The notes: a model not told the origin generated them from the sequence alone. Shown: positions 35,449 through 45,006, counted from the stretch's first letter. The stretch is DNA of 64,000 nucleotides from Nocardia jinanensis (GCF_014645735.1 NZ_BMMH01000001.1:620001-684000), one strand, 5' to 3'. Numbers and translations: made by a program.

Positions 35449-36123
35449 TCACCCCCGCCGCGCGTAGTCCGCGAGCAGCGCTGCACGTTCCTCCGGGCGA
35501 CGCTTGGGGCAGCTCACGCATTTCTCCCGGCCCGGCGCCTCGTACACCAGGCAGCAGGAGGCACGGCGGACGAACGTTCGCCCGGCGACCTCGACGAAGC
35601 GGGGTTCGGGCAGCACCGCACCGATCGCGTCCGCCAGCCGCCGGCCGATGATCGGCCGCCCGGCGTCGACGGCCCAACTGGCCACCACGTCGGTGACCAC
35701 CGCCCACAGCGCCGCTTCTCGGACACCCGAAACCGCCGCGAGACGGTCGATCACCGTGGTGAGGGTCTCCCGCAGCGCCGCCGCGATATCGATCTCGGCG
35801 GTGCCGGCATCGCGGCCCATAGTCGGTTCCGCGACGTCCGGAGCCCCGCCCGGTTCACCGGTCCCGGCATCATCGATCTCGATCCGTTCCACCGTCCCGT
35901 CGGCGCGCAGTGTCAGCGCGAGACGATCCAGCGTGGGCGCCGGTATCGGACGCTCCTGCGCCAGCGCTCCCACCACCTGTTCGACCAGCGCCGAGGCCGT
36001 CATACACCACCACAGCGTCGCGCCCACCCGCATCGAATCGGTACGCCAGGATGCGCTGAGGTCCGCGATCCGGGCCGCGAGCCACGGTTCGTCGGTGAGC
36101 ATCGCGCCACCCACCGGGCTCAC
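35449..36123 (-). CDS. FhuF-type (2Fe-2S) siderophore-iron reductase-like protein
   Basis: A 224-residue protein ending in the FhuF cluster motif C-C-x10-C-x2-C, seen as SCCLVYEAPGREKCVSCPKR. FhuF-type proteins bind a 2Fe-2S cluster through these cysteines and reduce ferric iron from siderophores. The N-terminal 190 residues are alpha-helical and variable. The GTG at 36123 overlaps the stop of the upstream membrane protein (GTGA); a TTG ten codons earlier is less likely. No iron box was seen nearby, because the promoter would lie upstream of the SulP-type gene. Activity is inferred from the motif alone. Confidence 0.75.
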   Translation of the reverse strand: MSPVGGAMLTDEPWLAARIADLSASWRTDSMRVGATLWWCMTASALVEQVVGALAQERPIPAPTLDRLALTLRADGTVERIEIDDAGTGEPGGAPDVAEPTMGRDAGTAEIDIAAALRETLTTVIDRLAAVSGVREAALWAVVTDVVASWAVDAGRPIIGRRLADAIGAVLPEPRFVEVAGRTFVRRASCCLVYEAPGREKCVSCPKRRPEERAALLADYARRG

Positions 36124-36686
36124 GACATCAAGGGGCTGTGCAACCACTGCCAATCGACTCCGATCAAGTCAGCGACCAATCCGAACGTCCCGAGTATCCA
36201 CAGGGTGGCCACCACGAGTGCGCAGGTCGCGAGGAAGGCGATCACCTGCACCAGCGGCCCGCTCGAGATGTACCAGGCCATACCGCGCCGATATTTGTCC
36301 CGCAACCACACCAGCGCACGCCGCGCCACCGCGAACTCGGTGGCGAGGATGCCGATACCGGCGAATACCAGTGCCCACCCGGGGCCGGGGAACGGGATGG
36401 TGATCACCCCGGCGACGAACACCACGGTGCCGACGACTGCCACCCCGACCCGGTAGACGAGCTCGAGCGTAGGACGTCGCGCGATCCGGTCCCGGTAGGC
36501 ACGCCAGAGCGCGGGACCGGACCGTTCGGAGTCCTGGGGTTCGGTAGCGGTATCCACCTGTGCGCCGTTTTCGGCTCCAGGGCGATCCGCGACGGAATCG
36601 GAACGACTTTCCACGGAAACCAGCCTACGAGAGGCCGGCTCCGGAGAGGGCGGATGTGACCCGCCCGGAACACCCGGGCGGGTCAT
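36120..36686 (-). CDS. Small membrane protein, TIGR02611-like
   Basis: A protein of about 188 residues. After a polar N-terminus of about 60 residues comes ALWRAYRDRIARRPTLELVYR and then two or three membrane helices containing ITIPFPGPGWALVFAGIGIL, LVWLRDKYRRGM and VIAFLATCALVVATLWIL. The FPGPGW core is characteristic of a family of actinobacterial membrane proteins (TIGR02611) without known function. The ATG at 36686 lies 12 bp after the SulP-carbonic anhydrase stop; a GTG at 36614 is an alternative start. It overlaps the FhuF-type gene by 4 bp. Confidence 0.65.
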   Translation of the reverse strand: MTRPGVPGGSHPPSPEPASRRLVSVESRSDSVADRPGAENGAQVDTATEPQDSERSGPALWRAYRDRIARRPTLELVYRVGVAVVGTVVFVAGVITIPFPGPGWALVFAGIGILATEFAVARRALVWLRDKYRRGMAWYISSGPLVQVIAFLATCALVVATLWILGTFGLVADLIGVDWQWLHSPLMS

Positions 36687-36697
36687 ATCCGGAAACC

Positions 36698-39004
36698 TCA
36701 ACGGGCGCTCTGCGCCGGCTCTCTCTGTAACTGCTCGAGTAAGCCGTCGTTGTCCTCGATGGGAGCGGTCCCGTCGACCCGGACCTCGATGACCCGGGCA
36801 CTCGCGATATCGAAGAACAGACCGGAGACGGTGAGCCCGCGCTCGGCGATAGCCCTGCGGACCGACGGATGCCGCCGCAGATTCTCCAGCTGAACCGCGA
36901 TGTTCACCATGCTCAGCTGTTCGACCGGACCGAACCCGGCGGCCTCGGCCGCGCGCCCGACCACATGTCCGGCCCGGTACCGCTCCAGACTGGGCTGCCC
37001 GTGCTCGAGCCACCGGTCGATACCCGGACCGGCCGCTTCACCCGAGTGCAGTGCGCCCATGGCCCCGCAGGAGGAGTGACCGCAGACGACCACGGACCGG
37101 ACATTGAGCTTCTCCAGCGCGAAGACCAGCGCCGCCTCCACCGAGGCGTCACCCTGTTCGGGCACCAGATTGCCCACGTTGCGGACCGTGAACAGATCGC
37201 CCGGACCACTGTTGGTGATCACATTCGGGACGATCCGCGAATCCGAGCAGGTCAGGAAGAAGGAATCCGGATCCTGCCGGTGACGCAGCTCGTCCAGATG
37301 CGGTCGCACCAGATGCGCGTGGCTGCGATGGTAGGCGGCAATACCGCTGACCAGTGGATCGCCGCTGTCACCTGTTCCGTTCGACGCGCCGTTGCGGTCC
37401 ACCTGCCAGGGTCCGAGAACATCGTCGAGAACGACCCGGCCCATACTGCGCGAGGGCGGCGCCGCTTCCGCGTTCGCCATCCGCGCGGCGCCGATCTCCA
37501 CGAAATCGACACTGCCACCGTTGCTCTCGTGCTGGCGCGCCCAGTCGGTGATGGCGTCGTAGGCGGCGTGATCGAGGAAGTCCACCGTTAGTTCCACCGT
37601 CACCGCGACTCCCGGCGGGATCTTCGCGAAAGTGGTGGACAGTTTCGGCAGCGACAGGAAGGTGCAGGATCCATCGATTCGGAGGAGCCACCGGTCGGTG
37701 CCACCGATCTGTTCGGCCGTGACCGTGACCCGGACGACCCGCCAGATCAACAGCGCGAACGCCAGCGCCAGGCCGATGAGCACACCTTCGAGCAGATTCA
37801 GGAACACCACCGCGGCCAGGGTGACGACGTAGACGAGCAGGTCGCCGGTGCGGTGCGCGAGCCGGATATGCGCGAGTTTGACCAGTTGCACGCCGATGAC
37901 GATCAGCAGGCCGGCCAGCGCGGCCAGCGGAATCTGCTCCACCAGCGACACCAGTAGTACCGAGAACACGAGCACCCACACCCCGTGCAGAACCGCCGAC
38001 GCCCGACTGCGGGCACCCGCGGCCACATTGGTGGAGCTGCGCACGATCACACCGGTGACCGGTAGGCCACCGAGCAGACCCGACAGCACGTTCGCCGAGC
38101 CCTGACCGATCATCTCGCGATCGAAATCCGCTCGCGGCCCGGTATGCATCTTATCGATGGCCACGGCCGACAGCAGGCTCTCCACGCTGGCGATGAGCGC
38201 GAAGGTCAGGATCATCATCGCGATACCGGCCCAATCGCCGCGCGGCAGTTCGGGCAGGCCGATCGCGTCGAACAGCGACCCGTCGATGGTTACCCGTTTC
38301 ACGTCCAGTGACAGCGCCAGCGAGAGCACGGTCGCCGCCACGATGGCGGCCAGCGCACCGGGTACCACCTTCACGCGTTCGGGCAGGTATTTCCAGCCGA
38401 GCATGATGGCGATGACGGTGATCCCGAGGAAGGCCGCGGGACCGTGCGTGGAGACGATCTGGCCGGGCAGTTCGGTGAGGTTCTCCCAGGCGGTGCTGTT
38501 GGATTCACCACCGAGCAGCACATGGGCCTGCTGCAGCGCGATGGTGACACCGATACCCGCGAGCATCGCGTGCACCACCACCGGCGCTACCGCGAGTGCC
38601 GCGCGAGCGATCCTGCTCAGACCGAACAGGATCTGCAATACCCCCGCCGCCACGACGATGAACCCGGTCACCCGCCAGCCGAATTGATGAATGGATTCGG
38701 CGACTATCACGGTGAGGCCCGCCGCCGGGCCGCTCACCTGCAGTGCGGAGCCCCCGAGCGCGCCGGCGACGATACCGCCGATGACGGCAGCGATGAGACC
38801 GGCCGCCACCGGGGCGCCGGAGGCGATCGCGATGCCGAGGGACAGGGGTAGCGCGACGAGGAAGACCACGATCGAGGCCGGAACGTCGTGGCGCAGTATC
38901 GAGTTCAGGTTCAGGGAGGGAAAGCGGGATCCGGGCCCGGCCGCCAACACGGACGAGCCCGATCCAGGCGGTGATACAGGGGAATTCGGGCTATTGGTTG
39001 CCAT
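36698..39004 (-). CDS. SulP-family transporter fused to a beta-carbonic anhydrase
   Basis: A 768-residue fusion. Residues of about 40-430 form a SulP anion transporter core (for example VALPLSLGIAIASGAPVAAG and MILTFALIASVESLLSAVAI), about 440-540 a STAS-like domain, and about 560-768 a beta-carbonic anhydrase with zinc ligands in CSDSR and HSSCGAMG. Carbonic anhydrase makes bicarbonate from CO2, so direct channelling between the enzyme and the transporter is the natural hypothesis. M. tuberculosis Rv3273 has the same fusion. The ATG at 39004 is preceded by AAGGAG. It is the first gene of a four-gene minus-strand run (SulP-CA, membrane protein, FhuF-type, thrS). Confidence 0.9.
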   Translation of the reverse strand: MATNSPNSPVSPPGSGSSVLAAGPGSRFPSLNLNSILRHDVPASIVVFLVALPLSLGIAIASGAPVAAGLIAAVIGGIVAGALGGSALQVSGPAAGLTVIVAESIHQFGWRVTGFIVVAAGVLQILFGLSRIARAALAVAPVVVHAMLAGIGVTIALQQAHVLLGGESNSTAWENLTELPGQIVSTHGPAAFLGITVIAIMLGWKYLPERVKVVPGALAAIVAATVLSLALSLDVKRVTIDGSLFDAIGLPELPRGDWAGIAMMILTFALIASVESLLSAVAIDKMHTGPRADFDREMIGQGSANVLSGLLGGLPVTGVIVRSSTNVAAGARSRASAVLHGVWVLVFSVLLVSLVEQIPLAALAGLLIVIGVQLVKLAHIRLAHRTGDLLVYVVTLAAVVFLNLLEGVLIGLALAFALLIWRVVRVTVTAEQIGGTDRWLLRIDGSCTFLSLPKLSTTFAKIPPGVAVTVELTVDFLDHAAYDAITDWARQHESNGGSVDFVEIGAARMANAEAAPPSRSMGRVVLDDVLGPWQVDRNGASNGTGDSGDPLVSGIAAYHRSHAHLVRPHLDELRHRQDPDSFFLTCSDSRIVPNVITNSGPGDLFTVRNVGNLVPEQGDASVEAALVFALEKLNVRSVVVCGHSSCGAMGALHSGEAAGPGIDRWLEHGQPSLERYRAGHVVGRAAEAAGFGPVEQLSMVNIAVQLENLRRHPSVRRAIAERGLTVSGLFFDIASARVIEVRVDGTAPIEDNDGLLEQLQREPAQSAR

Positions 39005-39743
39005 TGTTCTCCTTCGCCGACTCGGCACGAAGCCGAGGTCGGTTGACGATCAACATGTCCAGTCGGGCACAGACCGCGAACCGGCATCTCGCGGTGAAGT
39101 AGGTCCTCGGCACGGCAACGGGCCGAGTTTTAAACCATCGCTATGGTATTGGTAAAGACTGAGCAAAACTTAAGAGAGGATCGCCACCGCTGGTGATACC
39201 GCCTCCGCGACGATCGAACGGGGACGATCTCACCCTTCGAACCACATCGGACGAGCAGGCTCGACTATCAGAATACTGCCGAAAACCCATGCAGGACAGC
39301 TGATCGAAGTTCACCGAACGGCGAGCGGACGAACCGTTACGGCATACCGTCACAACCATGCCCATGGCGTCCCGCTCGTGCGAGAAGCCACAGTCCGGCT
39401 CCACATATAGTAAAGAACTACCCAAACTTGGCAATAGAGGTAGTGAGACGAAAATGACAATCGCTACCCAATCGATACGTGTCATTGAGACCCGGTGAAC
39501 CACGTCGCCCCGAAGTCACCCCCGTGTGACCGGGCCATCGGCGCGATCGGCTCGCCTCGATGGACAAGTTCGACTCTATCGAACATCGCTATGCGCTGAC
39601 CAGCGGAAACACAATGTTTACCGGTGACCGTGCGTAACCGTCCCCGCGCACCCGCCGCGCACCGGGCCCGGCAAACGCCGGTACGGTCCGCCGGACATCT
39701 CGCGGACCGCCATCGTTCACCCCTCGGCGGTACCCTTTGTCAT
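39005..39743. other. A+T-richer intergenic region between SulP-CA and a CxxC protein
   Basis: About 740 bp without a supported gene. The stretch 39110-39500 is clearly richer in A and T than its surroundings. It contains two related motifs, TAAAGACTGAGCAAAACTT at about 39153 and TAAAGAACTACCCAAACTTGG at about 39410. A minus-strand 120-codon reading frame (39141-39503) is open, but its composition is unlike a gene of this genome and it has no start context. The promoter of the SulP gene must lie in this region, and the motifs may be regulator sites. Confidence 0.5.
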
Positions 39744-40271
39744 GTGTCGGACCGGGGCATCGAGTTCAAACCGAATATGGATGATCCCAAATATGTGAAG
39801 CTGACTTCCGGACTGCCGGAAGGTATTTCACGGGCGGAGATCTCCTACCGGAAAGCGGGCGGCTTACGTGGCAGCCGTGAGGTGCACCGCTCGGCCGCCG
39901 AGTTCGCGCACCTGCGCACCTCCGCCCATACCGGCTACGACGGCGGCCGGAGCGCCCCCGAACAGCTCACACTCGGCCACGCGGAACGCTACATAGAGCA
40001 GGCGCGGCAGCGAATGCGGGAGCAGGACAACGAGATCCGCCGGATTCATGAAGCCGTCGACCTCGACTGTCCCTGGTGTGAACGGAGACGGACCTATATC
40101 GGCGTACTCGGCTTCATAACCGGGGTCGCGGGTATCCTCACCGATCGTCCCGCCGAATGGGGCCAGGAGTTGCTCCACCAGCACGCCTACCGCTGCGACC
40201 GATGCGGCTCGATGCAGTACTTCGCCGACGGATTCCTGGCCCATCCCCTCCCCGGCCGGCCCGGGACCTGA
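39744..40271 (+). CDS. Hypothetical protein with zinc-ribbon-like CxxC pairs
   Basis: A 175-residue protein beginning MSDRGIEFKPNMDDPKY (GTG start). It has two CxxC pairs, CPWCERRRTY and CDRCGSMQYF, about 55 residues apart near its C-terminus, which could form a zinc site. A hydrophobic stretch (IGVLGFITGVAGILT) lies between them. The N-terminal half contains ISYRKAGGLRGSREVHRS and is basic. It is the only plus-strand gene here, ending 18 bp before the convergent phosphotransferase. I do not recognise a family. An earlier in-frame start exists but gives a low-complexity extension. Confidence 0.5.
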   Translation: MSDRGIEFKPNMDDPKYVKLTSGLPEGISRAEISYRKAGGLRGSREVHRSAAEFAHLRTSAHTGYDGGRSAPEQLTLGHAERYIEQARQRMREQDNEIRRIHEAVDLDCPWCERRRTYIGVLGFITGVAGILTDRPAEWGQELLHQHAYRCDRCGSMQYFADGFLAHPLPGRPGT

Positions 40272-40289
40272 GCCGGCCGCGGCCTCGCC

Positions 40290-41489
40290 CTACTCGGCCA
40301 GACTGTCCAGGGACTCCAGGTCCACGACCGCCTGCAGGATCCGCTCGAAGTTCGCGAGACTGATATCGCGCGGCTGCATATCCGGCTGCATCCGGCCCTG
40401 CCCCAGGGTGCCGACCCAGGCGAAAACACCTTGGAAGGTCTGCTGCCGGTACTGGAGCCACGCCGCGTCGAAACCAAGCGCCGCGCCACCGGCGGCCCGC
40501 AGCCGGTCGAGATAGAATTCCAGCAGGTCGCGCTCCCATTCCCGGCGCTGTTCGACGGTCAGCGCGGACATGATCGCGTACGCGAAATCCAGCGCCCAGT
40601 TACCGCGCAGGGTGCACTGCCAGTCGTAGAGGCCCATCCGGCCGTCTCCGGTGACGTACCAGTTCCCCGCGTGCACATCCGCGTGCAGCAGGGTCTGCGG
40701 GGTGCGGTCGTGCAGCGACATCGCCCGGAAAAGGCCCGGCCACAATTCGTCCTGGCGGCCGCGCAGTTCCGGGGGAATCGCATCCGCACCGCGCGCGAGA
40801 CCGTTGCGGAACATCCGGCCGGTGTTGATCATATTGTTCATCGTGGTGTGCCACTGCTCACCGGTGAGCAACCATCCGAAATCGCTGCGCAACCGCGGGC
40901 TGTCCCAGTACGCGCCGTGATAGACCGCCAGCTGGCCCACCATATCCTCGGCCATGGACTTGTCCAGGACGCGGGTGAGCGGGTTGCCGAAAGTCGCACC
41001 CTTGGTGGCCACGACATCCTCCAGGACGAACAGCGACCGATAGGACCGTGGATCGAAGGCAGCATGGTAGGACCACGGCGCCTCCATATCGAGTTCGGGC
41101 CTGATGTGTCGATAGAAACCGGATTCGTTCCCCAGTAGTTCGCACAGCCCACAGACGACGCGCATCGTCAGCGCCGCAGTGGATTTCGTGAACAGGTCGG
41201 TGGGCAGTCCGGCCGCCGTACCGGCCTCGTTGTACTGAACGGTCAGCCCGCGCCGCGACGAGGTGCCGTTGCTGCCCTCGGTCAACGTGAACGATTCCAC
41301 CCGCGCCTGCGGATGCTGTGCGCACAGCGCTGCGGTCAACCACTGCTCGGTCAGCCGTTCGGGTGCCGCGGGCACCTCGGTGAGGTCGGTGGGAGCCGTT
41401 CTCCGGATCACATCCCGCAGGTAGTACCCCGCGATACGCGTAGTGAGCCCTACCGCCCTGCTCTTATCCCGAACCGACACCTCGACCAC
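40290..41489 (-). CDS. Aminoglycoside phosphotransferase-fold (APH) kinase-like protein
   Basis: A 399-residue protein with the APH kinase core: catalytic loop LLHADVHAGNWYV (about residues 265-277), metal-binding LYDWQCTLRGNWALD, and N-lobe parts with SNGTSSRRGLTVQYNE. Such proteins phosphorylate small molecules or proteins; many in actinobacteria have unknown substrates and are not resistance factors. Several starts are possible at 41489 (GTG) and just after; I use the first. The gene is followed 141 bp upstream by the P450 on the same strand, so co-transcription is possible. Confidence 0.75.
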   Translation of the reverse strand: MVEVSVRDKSRAVGLTTRIAGYYLRDVIRRTAPTDLTEVPAAPERLTEQWLTAALCAQHPQARVESFTLTEGSNGTSSRRGLTVQYNEAGTAAGLPTDLFTKSTAALTMRVVCGLCELLGNESGFYRHIRPELDMEAPWSYHAAFDPRSYRSLFVLEDVVATKGATFGNPLTRVLDKSMAEDMVGQLAVYHGAYWDSPRLRSDFGWLLTGEQWHTTMNNMINTGRMFRNGLARGADAIPPELRGRQDELWPGLFRAMSLHDRTPQTLLHADVHAGNWYVTGDGRMGLYDWQCTLRGNWALDFAYAIMSALTVEQRREWERDLLEFYLDRLRAAGGAALGFDAAWLQYRQQTFQGVFAWVGTLGQGRMQPDMQPRDISLANFERILQAVVDLESLDSLAE

Positions 41490-41630
41490 CAGAACCCTTC
41501 ACACTCGAAACTCTGCGACCAGCACGTTAATTGGTGGGCCCAACGCTGCGCTCCCAGCCGTGGCAACGGCCGGCGCTACGCCGGGTCCACGTTCCCCCGG
41601 CGCGGCCGGTCGAGCGCCGGTGGAACGGTT

Positions 41631-42920
41631 CTATGGGGCCGGTCTCAGAGGCGCGGACTCGGGGAAGGTCACCGGCAGCGCGGTGAGTGAACGATGGAAG
41701 GGTCCCGGTCGCCAAGTCAGTTCATCGGCCGGGACCGCCAGGCGAATCTCGGGCAGCGCGTCCAGCAGCTGATCGATAGCGTCCTGGGCTACCAGGTAAG
41801 CCACTGATTTCGCCGGACAGGCATGTGGGCCGATACTCCACGCGAGGTGCGAACGATTGTCTGTGTAGACACCGGTATCGATCGCGGGATCGCTGTTGCA
41901 ACCGGCCATACTGATCACCACCGGCTGATGTGCGGGCAGCCACACACCGTCGATGAGGATCGGCTGGCGGGGGAACGAAACCGTATAGTTCGACAGCGGC
42001 GGGTCGGTGAACAACACCTCGTCCAACGCGTCCCGGGTGGACAGGCTCCCGCCCAGGATGCCGCCCGCGAAACGTTCGTCGGTGAGCATCAGCCGCAGGG
42101 TGTTGACGATCAGATTCTGCAACGGCTCGATACCCGCACCGAAGAAGCTGAGAACCTGGTGCAGCATCTCCTCGTCGTCGAGGGCGGCCGCATCCGCCAG
42201 CAGCCGCGTCACCACATCGTCGCCCGGCTCGGACCGCTTCAAATCGACCAGATCCGCCATCGCCTGGCCGAGCATCATATTGCCCGCGTCCGCGTCGGCG
42301 CCCTCGAACATCGCCGCCATACCGGCCGCCGCCCGCTGGCCGATTTCCGCCGGGCATCCCAGCATGCTGTTGACCACCGCGAAGGTCAGCGGAAACGCGT
42401 ACTGCCCGATCAGTTCCGCCGAACCGGTCACGCTGAAGCTGTCGATCAGCGGGAGCGCGATCCGCTCGACAGTGGAGTGCATCGCGAACAGGTCCACACC
42501 GTCGAGGCCGGCGACCGTGGCTCGCCGATAACGCGTGTGCTCGGAGCCGGTGCTGCGGATCGCGGCCGGACGCCACTCCAGCATCGACCGCACCGGGCAG
42601 TCGCGCGGGATGTCCTGCTGCCAGATCCGGGAATCGGCGGGAAAATGTTCGGGATCGTTCAAAATCCGAACTGCGGTGTGGTATCCGATGACCAGCGTCG
42701 CCGGGATCCCGGGCGACAGTTCGACCGGTACCAGCGAACCGTACCGGCGACGCATATTCTGATAGGCGCGGTGGGGTGTCGTGGCGATCTCGTCGGAGTA
42801 GAGGGGGATCCGGGGTCCATCGCTCTTCTCGGGCGACCCGAAGGCGATCGGAGCGGCGGGGCGTACGGAATTCAGAGTGTCCTCCAGTCGCGGCAGCTGA
42901 GCCTCGGCAACCGGTGCCAC
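41631..42920 (-). CDS. Cytochrome P450 lacking the ExxR motif
   Basis: A 429-residue soluble P450. The heme-binding region is AWSIGPHACPAKSVAYLVA with Cys-368; the usual first Phe is Trp, and the Gly after Cys-Pro is Ala. The I-helix is SFFGAGIEPLQNLI. The K-helix, where nearly all P450s have ExxR, reads DEVLFTDPPLSNYT, so the Glu-Arg pair is absent. Streptomyces CYP157-type enzymes also lack ExxR and are encoded with signalling conservons. Whether this enzyme is active or a binding protein is unclear. GTG start. It lies 120 bp downstream of the biotin operon in the same orientation, so a link to that operon cannot be excluded. Confidence 0.82.
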   Translation of the reverse strand: MAPVAEAQLPRLEDTLNSVRPAAPIAFGSPEKSDGPRIPLYSDEIATTPHRAYQNMRRRYGSLVPVELSPGIPATLVIGYHTAVRILNDPEHFPADSRIWQQDIPRDCPVRSMLEWRPAAIRSTGSEHTRYRRATVAGLDGVDLFAMHSTVERIALPLIDSFSVTGSAELIGQYAFPLTFAVVNSMLGCPAEIGQRAAAGMAAMFEGADADAGNMMLGQAMADLVDLKRSEPGDDVVTRLLADAAALDDEEMLHQVLSFFGAGIEPLQNLIVNTLRLMLTDERFAGGILGGSLSTRDALDEVLFTDPPLSNYTVSFPRQPILIDGVWLPAHQPVVISMAGCNSDPAIDTGVYTDNRSHLAWSIGPHACPAKSVAYLVAQDAIDQLLDALPEIRLAVPADELTWRPGPFHRSLTALPVTFPESAPLRPAP

Positions 42921-43040
42921 TCGACCGAAGTCCCGGAAGCGTCAGAAACGCGAGATTACCTGGAGCAGGGCGGGTTCTGCACCTCCAGGGATATCGCCGC
43001 GGGCACCGGGTCGCACCGGCACGACCCATCCGCCCCGGTA

Positions 43041-44411
43041 TCAGCCGAACAGGGTGGTGAGCGCGGTGCGGTCCACTTTGCCCCGGGGCGTACGCGGGAG
43101 CCGCGCCACCACCTGGATCCGGTCGGGCATGCTCGGGCTCGGCAGGATCGCGCGCAGCCGCTTCCGGATCTCTTCGAGGCCGGGGGCGGCGCTGGTCACC
43201 ACGACGGCGGCCACCGGGATCTGGCCCCAGCGCTCGTCCGCGATTCCGATGCACGCGGCCTCGAGGACGCCCGGGATCGCGGCCAGCGCGGCCTCCACCG
43301 CCGCCGGTTCCACATTCAGACCTCCGCGGATCAGCATCTCACCGTCGCGTCCGAACAGATGTAACCTGTTGCCCGACAACGCTCCCCGGTCACCGACGGA
43401 GAACCAGCCGTCGACGGGGCCGTCCACCACACCCGCCTCGGTCAGATAACCGGTGAAGACCATATCGCTGCGTACGTGGACATGACCGTCGCGGATCCGC
43501 ACCTCGACGCCGTCGAACAGCTCCCCCGCCGAACTCTCGTCGCAACCACCGAGGTCGCGGTCGAACGAGACGAAACTCAGCTCCGAAGCACCGTAGAAAT
43601 GGGTGAGCGCGGCGTTCGGCAGCACCGCCCGCAACGCCACCCGGCCCGGCCGGGGCCAGCGCGCCGCGGAGGACAGCACCTCGCGCACGCTGCCGACCGG
43701 ACCCGTCCCCGACCGCACCACCTCCCAGGCGATGGCGGGCACCGAGTACAGGTGCGTCGGACGATCGGCCAGCGCCGCGATGACCGGACGCAGATCTACC
43801 GCCGCGCCCCGGGTCAGCGCGTGCAAGGCGCCGTAGAGGAAGTGCGTGTGGTCGAGTACGCCCGGCGCCGAGACCCGATCCCCCGCGCCGATATCGAAGG
43901 TCGCGTCGGACCGGTCCAGGGTCGCCGCCCACGACCGTTGATCGCGGACGAACAGTTTCGGTTCACCGGTGGTTCCCGAGGTGATCCCGGCCAGGAGTTC
44001 ACCGCCGAACCGCGCCCGGCCACCCGGCCCATCCGATTCCAGGTCCGCCGCGGTGCGGATCGGGCCCGCCCAGCCCAGTCGGCGCAGCAGCCGATGATGT
44101 CTGGCGGCGGCGCATACCTGCGCCGGACGGCTCAGGGTCAGTACCCGGTCCAGCTGCCCCGGCAGCAGATGCCGGTGCAGCAGCACCACGCTCACACCGG
44201 CATACATCGCCGCCGCCACTGTGACCAGCGAGTCGATATCGGAGGTGGGCAGTACAGCCACCCGGTTCGCGCCGGCGAGCCCAGCGGCGGTACGGCCGAC
44301 CCGGTCCCAGAACTCGCCGTAGGCGATACGGCCTCGAGTGGCGACGACGGCAGTCGCCGACGGATACCGGGCCGCCTGTCTCGCGATCCGGTCGGCGAGC
44401 AGCTCAGTCAT
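43041..44411 (-). CDS. Compact acyl-adenylate ligase (AMP-binding) in the biotin operon
   Basis: A 456-residue ANL-superfamily enzyme with the P-loop ITSGTTGEPKLFVR, the LTHFYGASELSFVS core motif, GWFSVGDRGAL, and the C-terminal lysine in TPRGKVDRTAL. These residues predict adenylation of a carboxylate, followed by thioester transfer to CoA or a carrier. At 456 residues it is shorter than typical acyl-CoA synthetases (about 500-550), resembling MenE or OSB-type compact ligases. It overlaps bioN by 8 bp. Its substrate is unknown; the biotin setting suggests a pimelate-like or biotin-related acid as one hypothesis. Confidence 0.8.
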   Translation of the reverse strand: MTELLADRIARQAARYPSATAVVATRGRIAYGEFWDRVGRTAAGLAGANRVAVLPTSDIDSLVTVAAAMYAGVSVVLLHRHLLPGQLDRVLTLSRPAQVCAAARHHRLLRRLGWAGPIRTAADLESDGPGGRARFGGELLAGITSGTTGEPKLFVRDQRSWAATLDRSDATFDIGAGDRVSAPGVLDHTHFLYGALHALTRGAAVDLRPVIAALADRPTHLYSVPAIAWEVVRSGTGPVGSVREVLSSAARWPRPGRVALRAVLPNAALTHFYGASELSFVSFDRDLGGCDESSAGELFDGVEVRIRDGHVHVRSDMVFTGYLTEAGVVDGPVDGWFSVGDRGALSGNRLHLFGRDGEMLIRGGLNVEPAAVEAALAAIPGVLEAACIGIADERWGQIPVAAVVVTSAAPGLEEIRKRLRAILPSPSMPDRIQVVARLPRTPRGKVDRTALTTLFG

Positions 44412-45006
44412 CGTCTACACCACGAGCGGCGAGGGCGTCACCCATCGCGTCGGCGGTGCGCAGGGCCCGGACCAGTACCGGAGTCGCCAGCGCGGTCACC
44501 GACCACTGCAGGCCCCGCGCCCGCCGCGCGTCGGCGACCTCCCGCACGATCCCGGCCAGCAACGGCACACAGCGGATGGCCAGCGCCAGCATCAGACCGA
44601 TACGTTCCGGGTCGACACCGATATGCCGCAGCGGACCGAGCGCGCGGGTGACGGCGTCCAACATCTCGGTCACCCGGGTCGTCAGGGTGACCAGCGCGGC
44701 CAGCGCGACCGAGATCAGCAGCAGTCCGCACACCACCACGGCGCGCGCGGGTGAGGTCGTCAGCACCTGCACCACGGCGATCAGCGCCAACATCCAGACC
44801 ACCGGACGCAACTGCGCCAGAGCGACCCGCCACGGGATCCGGGCGAGCCCGAACAGCCCTACGACGACCACCGCGAGCGACCCGGCCTGAACGGGTGTCC
44901 GCACGAGAACGGTGGCCGCCACGATGACCGTGACGAGTGACAGCAGTTTCACACCGGCGGGAGTCCGGTGCAGCAGCGAGTGGCCGGGTAGGTACAGCCC
45001 GATCAC
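44404..45006 (-). CDS. bioN: Energy-coupling factor transmembrane protein BioN (EcfT)
   Basis: A 200-residue EcfT protein, which couples the ATPase BioM to the substrate-binding BioY. It has about five membrane segments and the two EcfT signature Ala-Arg-Gly motifs, ARRARGLQ and LAARGVDD, located in the long coupling helices near the C-terminus. The GTG at 45006 overlaps the bioM stop. Together with bioM and bioY it forms a dedicated biotin ECF transporter. Confidence 0.9.
   Translation of the reverse strand: MIGLYLPGHSLLHRTPAGVKLLSLVTVIVAATVLVRTPVQAGSLAVVVVGLFGLARIPWRVALAQLRPVVWMLALIAVVQVLTTSPARAVVVCGLLLISVALAALVTLTTRVTEMLDAVTRALGPLRHIGVDPERIGLMLALAIRCVPLLAGIVREVADARRARGLQWSVTALATPVLVRALRTADAMGDALAARGVDDD

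Noticed and set aside
39141..39503. 120-codon open frame on the minus strand in the A+T-rich island
   Set aside because: It has no ribosome site, no recognisable domain and unusual amino acid composition for this genome; the DNA is more likely control region.
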